NCBI GenBank assembly: GCA_022925895.1 | Contig: JAKSYS010000385.1 | Span: 1 to 58,553, forward strand | Reading direction: 5' to 3' | From: Fragilaria crotonensis | Lineage: Eukaryota > Bacillariophyta > Fragilariophyceae > Fragilariales > Fragilariaceae | Length of the DNA stretch: 58,553 nucleotides | Part shown: positions 1 through 11,090 of the stretch, one piece after another | Position numbering within the stretch: position 1 is the first letter of the stretch | Layout of the letters: each line of letters opens with the position of its first letter | The notes under the pieces: model-generated | Seen by the model: the letters and a program-made list of their open reading frames with translations, nothing else | What the model was told of the DNA's origin: nothing | Database searches by the model: none | Position numbers and translations under genes: made by a program

Positions 1-990
1 TAGATTCGAATAATAATCGACGAGGGTGGTCTCCATTTGAGAATAATAGAGCACGTGGCTAAGCCATAGGGGATTCGTCGGTTCGACATGCACGTATATA
101 ACTTATACATGGCGAAAAGTGACGTGATTTTCTCGTCGCGCACCGTGCCACTAACAAACTTCAAGGTTAAGTTCACAAGACGTGTCGCGCATCGTGCTTC
201 ACACTACTACGGTAGTTCTTTGAAGAGCATAGAACAACAAGTGTTGACCACTTTACCATTCGTATCATAGAAAGAGGCCTATAACCTGCCCATTGGCTTC
301 CGTCGCCCATGTTTCGATCCACACACGAGTATCTGGTGTCCTCAGATGCATTGTCTGGTGAAACGTTGCCTCAGAATTTCACCATTAGCCGAAGTCGATG
401 TGGCTGTACAGCGCGTTAATCGAATCCGAATCGGTACTGGGGTGGAGAATTCAGTCTCTCCGAGTCCTTCGAGTTGTGCACAACACCTTGTCATCCTCAG
501 ATATCAGGAATCATCCATCGGGCAGTTGGAAGGCGGCCAAGATTCCGACGTACAGGCGCCGGATCAATGGACGCGTATGTACATGAAAATCGTGGATGAT
601 ATAAAGTGCGCTTTGGCAACTGCCCTGGTTCCAGTGATACACACGCAGGTGAGAAAAAGATCCCTCTGAAGGTTTGCCATGCTTAATTTGAGTCTCAATG
701 TATGCATTTGTGGATTCAAGGTTCGATCACAAGCGGCACAGGCCAACGCAAGACGCAGCGAAGGGATGAGTCGTTCGTCGTGTGAAGCGCCAACGTTTTG
801 CACATCCCGCAGCCCCGTGTCAAGCATGAATACTGCAGGGGATGACGAGGATCGCTCTAGAAAGTCCTAAGCGATGGGAGAAGTCTGAAATGCCGTGTTG
901 TTCACCTTGGACAACATCGTACATTCCCAATTCACTTATAATAAGGGAAGACATTCCAGATATTGACGGCAGAGAAGTTGTCATAACACG
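1..990. other. unassigned sequence, no supported gene
   Basis: No reading frame in this stretch matches a family I recognise. Open frames on both strands reach about 107 codons, but their composition is not convincing. The frame at 842-1069 runs into the first copy of the tandem repeat described next. It may be the edge of a decayed gene or intergenic DNA. Confidence 0.4.
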
Positions 991-1309
991 CCGAAAGGAG
1001 TTGAAAGCTAGACCAGATCCTTTTGTTGCAGAATTCTACCGCACCAGCGTTGCACCTTTGTTTGAGTGACGTTATCAGTGGCTTCTAGGGACCACTGCAT
1101 CTCCCAGAATAACCCCTTTTCCATTTCATGAGGTTGTACTCGAGAATTGCCGAAAGGAGCTGAAAGCTAGACCAGATCCTTTTGTTGCAGAATTCTACCG
1201 CACCAGCGTTGCGCCTTTGTTTGAGTGACGTTATCAGTGGCTTCCTAGGGACCACTGCATCTCCCAGTCTAACCCCTTTTCCATTTCATGAGGTTGTACT
1301 CGAGAATTG
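991..1309. repeat. 159-bp tandem direct duplication
   Basis: Two adjacent copies lie head to tail: 991-1149 and 1150-1309. They start with CCGAAAGGAG and end with CGAGAATTG, and differ by a few substitutions and a one-base indel (CTAGGG against CCTAGGG). The copies contain a short open frame (KARPDPFVAEFYRTSVAPLF) that is terminated in each. No retroelement or transposon ends flank the pair, so this looks like a simple local duplication. Confidence 0.9.
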
Positions 1310-1383
1310 TATTAAGTACATAAGTATTTCAAACTGCAACAATATAATCGCAGGTGTATCACCTGTCGTATGATAGTTTCTCT

Positions 1384-2573
1384 TCAGGGGCTGAGTGTTT
1401 TCCATTTGGTTGCAAGCTGTCCACAAGCCGCACTCTCGTCATCACCACGGGTTGTTCGAACGTAGCATCGGATGCCGCTGTCCGTGAGAGTTTTTTGAAA
1501 GGCAGAGACGTTCTCCGATGATGGTTGTTCAAATAGAGATGCAGCACCAGTTGGGGCACCGATGTTGTTCCACGGGATCAGATTCACAACCAATTTTGAT
1601 ACCTTTTCTTGTATGGGTCTGCAGAATTCAATCAATGACACTGCATCTTCCAGTGAGTCATTAATTCCACTCAGTAATGTAATCTCTAACATCGTTGAAT
1701 TCAGCGATCGTGATCTGCCTTGAAGGCCCTCAAGCAGTCCAGATCTTAACTCCTCCATAGTATACTTTGTTGTTGGGACCAGGGCTTTTCAGACTTCTTG
1801 CCGAGTTGCGTGAACACTCCATGCAATGACAGCAGGAGCTTCGGCAAGCAAGGCGAAAACCTCAGGGTTTGGTCCCACTGTCGATATGGTGACTCGCTTG
1901 CTCGCCAATCCGAACATGTGATGGTCAACAAGTGATCTGGTGGCACTTACCGCTTCCTTCACGTTGTCGCTGGTTCCCCCATGCCCATGAAAACAATGTT
2001 ATCGACTGGGTATATCTGATCAATGCGGCACACTTTGTTGGCCCAGTATACCTGCGCGAGTATTTCGTCGCGAGTCAGGGATCGTAACTTTCCCATGCGT
2101 CCCGTAGCACAAAAAGTGCATGCCTGGCGACATCCTACTTGAGAAGAAATGCACAGCGTGCTGCTTTCTCGGTCATCCCAGGGAATGATGACGGTTTCTA
2201 CCGACAGCCCATCAACAAGTTTCAGTAACAGTTTTGTCGTGCCGTCCCTGCTGGTGCTCACATGAGTCAAATTTGCAACCTCGTGTTCGAGGCTTGCCAT
2301 ATTTTGAAGCGCAAGCAGTGGTCTTCTCCCAGCACCCCTTGGATATTTAACTGGCTTTGGACCACCCGTCCTTCTTCAATGTCTCTATTCGCGGCTCGTA
2401 TTGAGATGCTGAGGCACCTTCGGCAAAGTACCAGGTCAGGTCAACCCCTTGCGAAAGCACTCCCAACAAGCCAGAGCTCTACCTCTACCTCCGAGAACGT
2501 TGGAAAGCTTGTCGACGGTCAAACCAATGGGTGATGATGAATGCGTCGCCACATTCGGCGGGTCAAGAACCAT
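1384..2573 (-). pseudogene. rlmN: RlmN/Cfr-type radical-SAM RNA methyltransferase, disrupted
   Basis: RlmN-family proteins methylate C2 of adenine 2503 in 23S rRNA and A37 of some tRNAs; in an alga the likely site is an organelle. Reading down from ATG 2573, the frame has the start-region pattern LSNVLGGRGRA, then in a second frame the CxxxCxxC cluster (CRQACTFC) that binds the 4Fe-4S cluster near 2110-2135, FMGMGEP near 1980, and in a third frame the C-terminal block (GINDS, LIPWN, RGDDESAACGQL) ending at 1384. There are three lesions: a shift at the C4 run 2445-2448, a shift near 1969, and an in-frame TGA at 1789-1791 where the family normally has Arg. The two shifts could be single-base homopolymer errors. 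The TGA is a substitution, so the copy is probably dead unless that is also an error. Confidence 0.75.
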
Positions 2574-2782
2574 ATTCAATGGCGACAATATCGATCGCGA
2601 TCCGCGTAGCGAGAGGCAGAGGTGATCAACAAAATGTTGCCCTCAAACATGCCAATGCGATCAATACTAACAGTCTCATAGTTTCACTTTTATTAGGGCC
2701 TTTTGATTCTCAAGTCACACAGCCTGTCAAAGGACAGCGACTTGTTGGCGGTTGGCGTAATGCATAGCTTCGAGGATGAAAT

Positions 2783-2920
2783 TGTTGTTCTCCCGGAGAA
2801 CCCGGAGTGTCACTGTGACGTCACTAATGACATCACCGCTCCCCATTGCCAGGGCCATCAATATGTAGCTCATAATTTATGTAGCTCACCGTTTGAACGA
2901 CGAGCACCATCTCATCAACA
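2783..2920 (+). repeat. 5' LTR (138 bp)
   Basis: It begins TGTTGTTCTCCC and ends CATCAACA. It contains a doubled ATGTAGCTCA motif around 2862-2888; the second copy includes TTTATGTAGCTC (2876-2887), which is the exact reverse complement of the first 12 bases after the LTR. A G/C palindrome-like block (GTGTCACTGTGACGTCAC) sits in the upstream half, where a promoter would be expected, but no TATA box is evident. Confidence 0.92.
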
Positions 2921-2932
2921 GAGCTACATAAA
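2921..2932 (+). promoter_or_regulatory. putative primer-binding site, self-complementary to the LTR
   Basis: The first 12 bases after the 5' LTR, GAGCTACATAAA, are perfectly complementary to 2876-2887 inside the LTR. They do not begin with TGG, which would be expected for a tRNA 3'-CCA primer. The layout resembles Tf1-type self-priming, where the 5' end of the element RNA folds back onto the primer site. This function is inferred from position and complementarity only. Confidence 0.5.
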
Positions 2933-3039
2933 CCTTTCATCACGGCCTCGCTAACGATTGCCGTTCCCTTACGGATAGTCATCTATACTACCCGTTTCTC
3001 TTTGAGTTGACCGTGTCGACTTAGTCCACCGTTCTCAGA

Positions 3040-4230
3040 ATGGCGTCGTCTCCGAAATTCAATTTTCCACAAACGCTCACGCCCATCAACGGAAAGCCGA
3101 CCAACACAACGTTGCAGACACTGCAACGTCAGCTGTTCACAAACGCTCGGTCCGTCCGTCCACACGCGGAGGTGGCACTCATGGACATCTCGCCATCCTC
3201 CTCAGTCCTGCGGACTATCTCCTGCGCGCCGGTGTACCCTTCGTCATTCCCGTACATCCAGGCCCACCACCTGACCCTGTCGGCACGGCTGCCGTCATTG
3301 GAGTTGCGTTACGCAACCATGCCGAGGCCCTCACTGATTTGGCCATCTACAATAATCTTAACGCCGCGTTAACCGCGCAGATTCTGCTCGCCGTCAACGC
3401 CTCCTTCCTCAGCGCTCTCGAAGATCCTGATTTCGGTTTCGGCGACGTGTCACCACGCACGATGCTCGAGCATTTACGCACGGAATACGGAACGCTCACA
3501 CCTGAGGAACTCGAAAGAACCGCGCCGCTCTCTCCGAGCCGTGGAATTTCGACGACCCCATCGAAGATTTATGGGCTAAAATTGTCAACATCCAACGTGT
3601 CGCTCTTTCGGCGCCGTCCCAATCGCCGACATCACAATCATCACGCTCACCTTGGCAATGATTGAAAAAACTGGCCTCTTGGCCACGACGACAGAAAAAT
3701 TCCGTCTCCGTCCCATCACCGAATGGACTGTTGCTGCGTTTAAGGCTGATTTCATCCTCGGGAACAAGGAACGCATTCGCCGCCTCACCGCTGGCGATGC
3801 CGGATTCCACGGCGCTCACAATGCCATCATTCCTGCCACCCCCGCAGCTCCCACTCCCCCAGCCATCGCTGCTGCTGCCGTCACTCCAGCCCCAACACCA
3901 CCTGCTGCGGCACGTCATGTCACCGTTGAAGGAGGGAAAATGTTTTATTGCTGGACACATGGACTCAGTCCCCAACGCAACCATACATCCATCACGTGTC
4001 TTCACAAAGCGGAAGGGCACCGTGACGATGCAACCGCCTTCCGCATGCGCGGCGGCAACAACACCATCTCTTCTGGTCGCCCGCGTCAACTACCTATTCC
4101 CTACCGCCACCTGACGACGAGGGAGCCTATACCCAGCACACTACACAAGTCTACTGTTGTTCAGCCTAACGTTCCTAATAACGATTCTGGTCTTAGTTTA
4201 TCTTCTGTTAGTCATATAGGTCCCCCACGC
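3040..4230 (+). CDS. Copia gag region (frameshifted)
   Basis: This is the nucleocapsid part of the retrotransposon polyprotein, starting at ATG 3040. Coding signal moves between frames: the start in one frame, then around 3170-3530 a helical capsid-like stretch (YNNLNAALTAQILLAV, SALEDPDFGFG), then from about 3650 a segment leading into a Pro/Ala-rich linker. Near 3950-4030 is a cysteine/histidine cluster (CWTHG, HTSITC, GHRDDAT) of the kind seen in diatom Copia gags in place of a classical CCHC knuckle. At least two frameshifts are present, so as assembled it cannot make a full gag. The 5' leader from LTR to ATG is about 120 nt. Confidence 0.8.
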
Positions 4231-7200
4231 CAACTATTATCCCTCCCGACACAAGTGCTATTGCCGACAGCGGCAGCACCGCTCATTTTGCACGGTCACC
4301 GCCCATGTTCTTAACAAACGCGTCACGGCACACCCAATCGGAATTGCAAACCCAAATGGCACCATCATGTACTCAACACAAAGCCGACTTGGACTTGCCA
4401 ACCTCCCTTGGCGGCGCGCCGCGTACACGTTCCGGATCTCTTCGACGTCGCTGCTCTCCATGGGCCAACTATGCGACGCCGGATGTCGCGTCACATTTGA
4501 CGCCCAATCTGTCCACGTGCATCTCAACAACCAACCGCTCTTAACCGGATCTCGCGATCACACGACTGGGTTATGGCACTTGGGACTGACCGCTGACACC
4601 TCCGACACGGTACCACCAGTGATCTCCGACACTACTCCATCCCCCGGTGAACCACCACTTTTGCTCCAGCACAGCTACGCCGCCACACACTCGGCCACAC
4701 CTGCCGAATTAGTTGCCTTCGCACACGCTGCACTTTTTTCACCTGCGTTGTCCACGCTCACCAAAGCCCTTGACCGCGGCTATTTGCCACAATGCATGGG
4801 CCTCACCTCCCAAGCACTTCGTAAGCATCCACCCCACTCCGTCGCAACGATCAAGGGTCACCTCGACCAAACCAGGAAAATCAAAGGTCCACTAAAACAG
4901 CCCCACCTCTACCGGCTCTCCCACCTCCCGATGCTGAATTCAGCGACGAGGCCGACGCCTTTCCTGTCAGCGACCCCGACAACGCTCGCTCGCATCACTG
5001 TTACACAGCCATAGTCGACGCAGCCAGCGGACAAATCTATTCCGACCAGACCGGAAAATTTATTGTCGCCTCAAGCACAGGCAACAACTATATTCTAGTC
5101 GTGTACGACTATGATTCAAACAGCATTCTCGTCGAACCCATGCGCAGCCGCAGGACCGTGCATTCTTGCTGCGTTCACTGTTATCCACGCGCGGCTCGTC
5201 GCCGCTGGCCTCCGACCGCAACTGCAACGCCTCGACAACGAATGCTCCGAAGCACTCAAGTCATTCCTCACCAAAGAGGCAATCAAATTCCAGCTGGTTC
5301 CACCCAAGGTTCATCGCCGCAACGCCGCCGAACGCGCAATCCGCACGTTCAAAAATCACTTCGTGGCCGGACTATGCAGCGTCGACAAGGACTTCCCGTT
5401 ACATTTGTGGGATAAACTCCTTCCCCAAGCGGAACTCACCCTCAACTTGCTGCGCGGCTCACGGATCAATCCGAAATTATCGGCCCACGCACAAATGCAC
5501 GGGCACTTTGACTTTAACCAAACACCCATTGCTCCACCAGGCATCCGCGTTCTGGTCCACATAAAACCGACCGAACGCACCACATGGTCGCCACACGGAG
5601 CTGACGGCTGGTACACGGGCCCCGCCCTTGAATCTTACCGCTGCTACACGGTATGGTTGTGGGAAACACGCGCCTCGCGCATCTGCGACACGCTCGTGTG
5701 GTTCCCAACCAAAGTGACGATGCCAATCGCATCTTCGAATGACCTTATTCTGGCCGGCATCGGCGACATCATACAAGCTCTGAGAAATCCATCCCCGGTT
5801 CCACTTTGGCCCCGCTTACTGACAGTTTACGAGGCACTGCTGCAATTAACCCGTGTCCTCACCACCGTCGCAAGCCCACCCCAAACCATTTTCTCCGACG
5901 AAGCCCCAACGCGTGTCACTGACGCCGACAAGAACCCGGTTGCACCTCTGAGGGTGGAACCCCAACCTCTCCATGCACACAGCCCGGAACCACCTCTGAG
6001 GGTGGATATCATCGCACCTGCTGCCCCAAAGAGTGTCCAGTTCTCCCCTTTGCCGTCGACGTCGCGAACGACATTCGACAACAGCACAGGCGCCACCGGA
6101 AGTCGTAAACGACGCGAACAAAGGAAACGTGCGACCACCAAACCACTTTCCGCCTCCAAAACGATGCATCCAACAAAATTGGCACCAAAACCCACCCCAC
6201 GCGTTGTTGCTCCCCATGCACATGGCACCCGTTCCAAAAAACCCCGCTTGTCCCACGTGACTGCATGCGCACGCATGCTCATACTCAACGACGCGCGAGC
6301 GCCACAGTCCCCGTTCACCTCCGTTGACCCCGACGACCGCCCCCTTTGCCCTCCATGGACACGCGATCAACCCCGACACCGGAAAAATTGCCGAGTATCG
6401 TGAACTCAGCCAATCGAGCGACGGCGCTATCTGGGAAAACTCAAATTGCGAAGAAATTGGACGCCTCGCACAAGGTTACGGAGCCATTAAAGGAACCAAT
6501 ACCATCCACTTCATTCGCCGCTCCGCCATTCCACATGGGCGCAAAGCGGCCTACCTACGCGTCGTGTCCGCCTATCGACCGGAAAAAGCGAACCCACATC
6601 GCGTACGTTGGACCGTTGGGGCGACAAAATTGACTACCCTTTCGAGGTCAGCACAAAACCGCCGACTTGACCACTGCAAAATTGCTCTTCAACAGCGTCT
6701 TGTCGACCCCAGAAGCACGTTTCTTGGCATCGATCTCAAGGACTTCTACCTGGGAACTCCCATGGACCGCTATGAGTACATGCGCGTCCCCATTTGGATG
6801 CTTCCCGCCGCCATCGTCGCACAATATAACCTCACTGACCTGTTTGACGATGGTTTCGTCTACGTCGAAATTCGACGCGGCATGTACGGCCTTCCCCAGG
6901 CCGGACGCCTCGCCAACGATCAGCTTGTGGCCTTCCTGCAACCGCACGGATACATGCCGTGTCCTCTCACCCATGGGCTCTGGCGCCACACCACCCGGGA
7001 CGTCGTTTTCAGCCTGGTCGTCGACGATTTTGGCGTACGCTACACGCCAGGAAGACGCCGATCATCTCATTGCAACCTCAAATCCGCATACGAAGTAAGC
7101 ATCGATTGGACTGGTGCACGATACTGCGGGCTCACGTTAAAATGGGACTACGAAAAGCGCACGTGCGACATTTCGATGCCTGGTTATATCGAACGGGCCT

Positions 7201-8157
7201 TGCTGCGTTTCCAACATATCGCCGGCCGTTCCCCAGAACACTCGCCACACCCGTGGCAACGCCCCAACTACGGCGCCAAGACCCAATTTGCTACACTCCC
7301 GGACGCCACACCGACTCTCGACGCCGCTGACAAAACTCGCATTCTAGAAGTTCTCGGCACCCTCTTGTTCTATGCACGCGCCATTGACTCAACCATGCTC
7401 ACTGCAATCGGTGAGTTAGCGACCGAGCAGTCTCAAGCGACCACAACCACCATGGAAAAACTGTCGCAGTTACTGAATTACTGCGCGGCGCATCCCGACG
7501 CGACGGTGCGATTCACAGCCAGCGATATGATTTTAGCCGTCGAAAGCGACGCCTCCTACCTCTCCGTAGTCAAGGGACGCTCGCGTGCCGCCGGCTACTT
7601 CTTCTTGACCAACAAACTTTCTACACCCAACGCGCAATATCGGCCCAACGGTGCGGTCCACGTCTTGTGTCACATCATGCGCGAAGTCCTCTCCAGCGCC
7701 GCGGAAGCCGAACTGGGAGCCTTATTCCACAACGGCAAATACGGCTAGCGGAATCGCAACCGACACTGTAAAACAAAAACGGTCAAAAGCTATTGACATG
7801 CGTTTTTATTGGATCCGCGATCGGGTGCGACAAGGACAATTCAAAATCTATTGGAGCAAGGGCACGACAAATCGTGCCGACTACTTTTCCAAGCATCATC
7901 CGGCCTCACATCATCAGGCCATTCGTTCCACATATTTGTACTCGCCTACAAATCCTACGCGGAACTATTTTGAGTGTCTTGCTGATACGGCGCCTGCGAT
8001 GTCTACAACGGTGCACAGTGCTAAATCACTCACTTTCTCTTGTGCAGTCCCTGGTGAGGGTGTGTTGTTCTCCCCGGAGAACCCGGAGTGTCACTGTGAC
8101 GTCACTAATGACATCACCGCTCCCCATTGCCAGGGCCATCCAATATGTAGCTCATAA
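4231..8157 (+). CDS. Copia pol region: protease, integrase, RT, RNase H (frameshifted)
   Basis: Blocks are seen in order: aspartic protease signature DSGSTAHF at about 4266-4289; a pre-integrase stretch (LLSMGQLCDAGC, later KHPPHSVATIKGHLDQ) to 4880; integrase core with the LDNE and NAAERAIRTFKNH motifs at 5230-5360; reverse transcriptase with GIDLKDFYLG near 6725, GMYGLPQAGRLAND near 6880 and the catalytic LVVDDFGV near 7015-7040; RNase H with ESDASY near 7540 and SAAEAELGAL near 7695; and the terminal KAIDMRFYWIRDRV and RADYFSKHHP blocks at 7785-7910. The final frame runs into the 3' LTR and stops at 8157. Frame changes occur near 4300, 5050-5110, 6330-6400 and 7740, so this copy is defective as assembled. 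Catalytic residues are conserved. Confidence 0.88.
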
Positions 8158-8202
8158 TTTATGTAGCTCACCGTTTGAACGACGAGCACCATCTCATCAA
8201 CA
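8063..8202 (+). repeat. 3' LTR (140 bp)
   Basis: It matches the 5' LTR throughout, with one extra C in each of two C runs (CCCC for CCC, and CC for C). It is preceded by a weak purine tract, GGTGAGGGTG, that could prime plus-strand synthesis. It is followed by the target-site copy GAAAT. Confidence 0.92.
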
Positions 8203-8569
8203 GAAATATCTGATGCTTGAGGCGTATTGTCAAATTTCAAGGATGACTGAGGCAGTGGTCAGTGGTCAGTGGTCAGTGTTCAGTCAAAGGTTGAGAGAGA
8301 TGGTGTATGATTTGAGGACGCGCGCGCACGCGTGAGGTGATATTGTACAACAGTAGCTGTTGCCAGTACCGTGACGTTCAATTTCAAATTTTCGAGCAGA
8401 ACAGAATGCCGACCTGCCTACCTCTACTATCATACATGTACCAGGTACTAGTATACTGAAACGTTACCGACAAAGGGGTCCTACCCGTAATGTTATGCAC
8501 ATGAGATATGAGTTCTGTTATTAAACAAAAGAAGTGATACTACTCACTCCTCTCTCGCTTCCTGCTCAG
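8203..8569. repeat. intergenic spacer with 7-bp minisatellite
   Basis: Just downstream of the retrotransposon, about 8252-8284 holds four to five copies of a CAGTGGT-like heptamer, followed by a short CG/CA-alternating run near 8321-8332. The remainder is GTAC-rich intergenic DNA leading to the stop of the minus-strand glycosyltransferase gene. No gene is seen. Confidence 0.65.
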
Positions 8570-11090
8570 TTATTGGTTGTTGAGCGAATCGTTCTCCCCA
8601 GTACGACCATCTACGGAGTTCGCTTGGTTTGGTGGGGTCTGCTTCAAGAAAGACAACAAATGCGTTTGCTTGTCCTGAAACGCGGACCTAGACTCAGGCG
8701 GTACCCTGCTCTTTGCCCATTTCAATAGTGATACACAAAACTCCGCCATGGGGAAGATCACAAGTTCCCCATCTTGGCCATCAAAGCACCGTTCCTCGCT
8801 AACGCTCGTTGTGTCATCCCCAGAGAAGCGAACACACTCATTCGTACCACACTTTTCACTTCCGTGAGTTGACCGCGAACTGATGTCGAACTTTCGATGA
8901 CTGCAAACTTCCTTATTGTAGAGTGATATTCTTTGATGCAGCAATTGAAGTCCAGTGGAATTGGACATCGTTGTGAACCTTTGTAGGTCCGAAGAAAACG
9001 TCTGCATCGAACAAAGCTTCGACGATGTCAGTTGCTTCCATGGGTAGTTAATCAAACCAAGAGCAGCTTGCTTGAGGCTGCTGTGAGTCTGATCTGGTTG
9101 CGCTCTCACCGCCGTCCATATCCGCTCGTCGCTCTTCATCATTCCCTCCCGCCTGGTTTTCTTGTCGGGACCAACAAACTCCACAAAGTACGGCATCACC
9201 ATTACGTCCTTCTTGTACTTTGTGGCATAAACGACAGCATCTGCAAGTGCATCAAAATCATAGCTGTCGTCAGAATCAACACAGTACACGTACCGGCCCT
9301 CAACAAGCGGAAGTGCCAAGTTTCTTGCTTTACCAGCACCATTTGATGCGGAAGTGGACAAAAAGTAGAAGTTGTGCTTGTGGTCATCTGCGAAATCACG
9401 CAAGATCTCCGCCGTATTATCAGTGGACCCGTCATCGATCGCAAAGACCTCAAAGGTGAAATCAGGCTTAAACAGCTTCTCGTACATCTCATCCAGAACA
9501 TTGTATATGAATTCTGCAACATTAACTGTTGGCAATATGATGGACAGATCGATATTTTTGGGCCGCGTTGCCCAGTTGAGCGTGACAGGCTCGTTTGCGC
9601 TCAGCCAGTAGCCCTCTGGCACAATGATATCGTCTTGACCTGCCCAGTGTTGCCTGACTTGTTCTAAACGTCGGTAAAATTTGTCTCTCATCTGGTGCGT
9701 AATCTGCTTCTGGCCAATCCAGGCACTTGCTTTCAGCCACTCAAAGTAGGTAATAGCTACTTCTTTTGGAGCAACAGGTGGGAGACACTCAATGCCTTGT
9801 ACTTCGACTGCTGATGTTTCTGGAAACAGTCCACGGCCTATGGCGTATTGATTTGGATAATATCCACCAATTTTGGCGACACTGGTGTAGCGACGAAACC
9901 ATTCCATTGACATCACAACCGCTTCGCCATCAGGCTGGTTGAAATTGAATGATGTCTGCCCCTTACGGGCACGACGATGATGAAAAAGGACGCGGTCGGT
10001 CTTGGAGCAACGCGCAGCATGGGTCAGCGTCCTCCAGTGGAAGGCATTGTCTTCGTAAAAATAGTCACCCCTAAGAAGAGGAAAGTCGTCAGAAATACTT
10101 GAGACATGATACAGTGGCTCGTCGGATTCATCTTGACTTACTCAGGAAACCTTAAATCATATTTGAGCAACATCTTGCGCTTGTACATCTTCCTCCAGGG
10201 CACCGGTGAGGTTCTAAGCGCACGCGGATGTGTCAAAATATTGAACGGGATGTCGGTGGGTACTTCATCCCAATGACGAAAATCATAGCTCGGCTCCGGA
10301 AACGACAGTACCGTCAGGCAAAGGCATGACCACGTCAAAATCTGCCATAACAATATCGAATTGAATACTTCAGCATGCGCCACCATAATCTCAACTGCGT
10401 CCAGTTCCATGTAATCATCGCCGTCGGCAAACATTATATAATCGGTATAGTCCGAGCAGCTATCGATACCAATGTTCGATGGTTGACCAGCACCTCCGTT
10501 TGTGTTGTGCGGCAAGCAACCACTTGAAGGGTTGGAGTGTTCGTGTCGGGGCCTGGAGGAGCGGTGGCGTACTTTTCTAGCAGAAGAGTTGTCCCGTCGT
10601 TTGAATTGTCGTCCACGACAATAATTTCGACATTCTTGTAGGTTTGTTGCAGCACAGATTCAACGGCGATACTGACATAATTAACAACATTGTAGGTAGT
10701 CGCGATGATGCACACACGAGGCTGTGTTCTTAGAGATGGAATAACAGCAGCGGCTGGTCGCTGTCGAGCAGCGTACTCTTGCTCCGATCGAAGCAGCGGA
10801 ACCGCCATCCGGAGAGGATCCTTGCATTCGTTTAAGGAAGGAATTGCATTTGAGAGTAGCGAGCGTTCGTTCATTTCTGATTGAGTGAACGCGCTCAACC
10901 CCATCATTTCCACAAGGTGTGATGAGTCCTGAGTAATTCTCGCGGTAAAAAAAAGTAAGTAGACAGACATCAATACGATCATGGAAATCATCACAATGTA
11001 AAGATCATGTCGATTTGTTGCTCGTCGTTGCTTTATACTCCCATCGTTTCGACCGGTAGACCGCTTGGAACGATGCCTGAAATTGAACAT
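8570..11090 (-). CDS. tandem two-domain GT2 glycosyltransferase, membrane-anchored
   Basis: The first usable ATG is at 11090. A basic head and one hydrophobic segment (YIVMISMIVLMSVYLLFF) form a type II signal anchor, suggesting a Golgi enzyme. Two GT-A domains follow. Domain 1 has TTYNVVNYVSIAVES, EIIVVDDNSNDGT and the metal-binding ADGDD (near 10420). Domain 2 has SIILPTVNVAEFI, FAIDDGSTDNTAEI and VDSDD (near 9260). A 71-nt intron (10141-10071, GTAAGT...TTAG) restores the reading between RFPE and GDYFYEDNAFHW. Each domain is followed by a similar PW...FHW segment, so the protein looks internally duplicated. Frame breaks near 10515, 10350, 9030 and 8930 interrupt the assembled sequence. Family GT2 is confident; substrate and linkage are unknown. 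Confidence 0.82.
10071..10141 (-). other. GT-AG intron, 71 nt, in the GT2 gene
   Basis: The donor GTAAGTCAAG and acceptor TTCTTAG lie on the minus strand. Removing the intron joins the FPE and GDYFYED codons in frame and continues domain 1 of the glycosyltransferase. Confidence 0.75.

Larger units (their letters stand above)
2783..8202 (+). mobile_element. Ty1/Copia-type LTR retrotransposon, complete
   Basis: The element is bounded by two nearly identical LTRs beginning TG and ending CA, and by a perfect 5-bp target duplication GAAAT (2778-2782 and 8203-8207). Internal order is gag, protease, integrase, reverse transcriptase, RNase H, which is the Copia order. It resembles the CoDi elements known from diatoms. 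The LTRs differ only by two one-base C indels, implying a recent insertion, yet the polyprotein frame is broken at least six times. It lies 209 bp upstream of the rlmN start. Confidence 0.93.

Noticed and set aside
5827-6379. Long minus-strand frames over the retrotransposon (163 and 177 codons)
   Set aside because: They are antisense shadows of the Pro/Thr-rich linker between integrase and reverse transcriptase.
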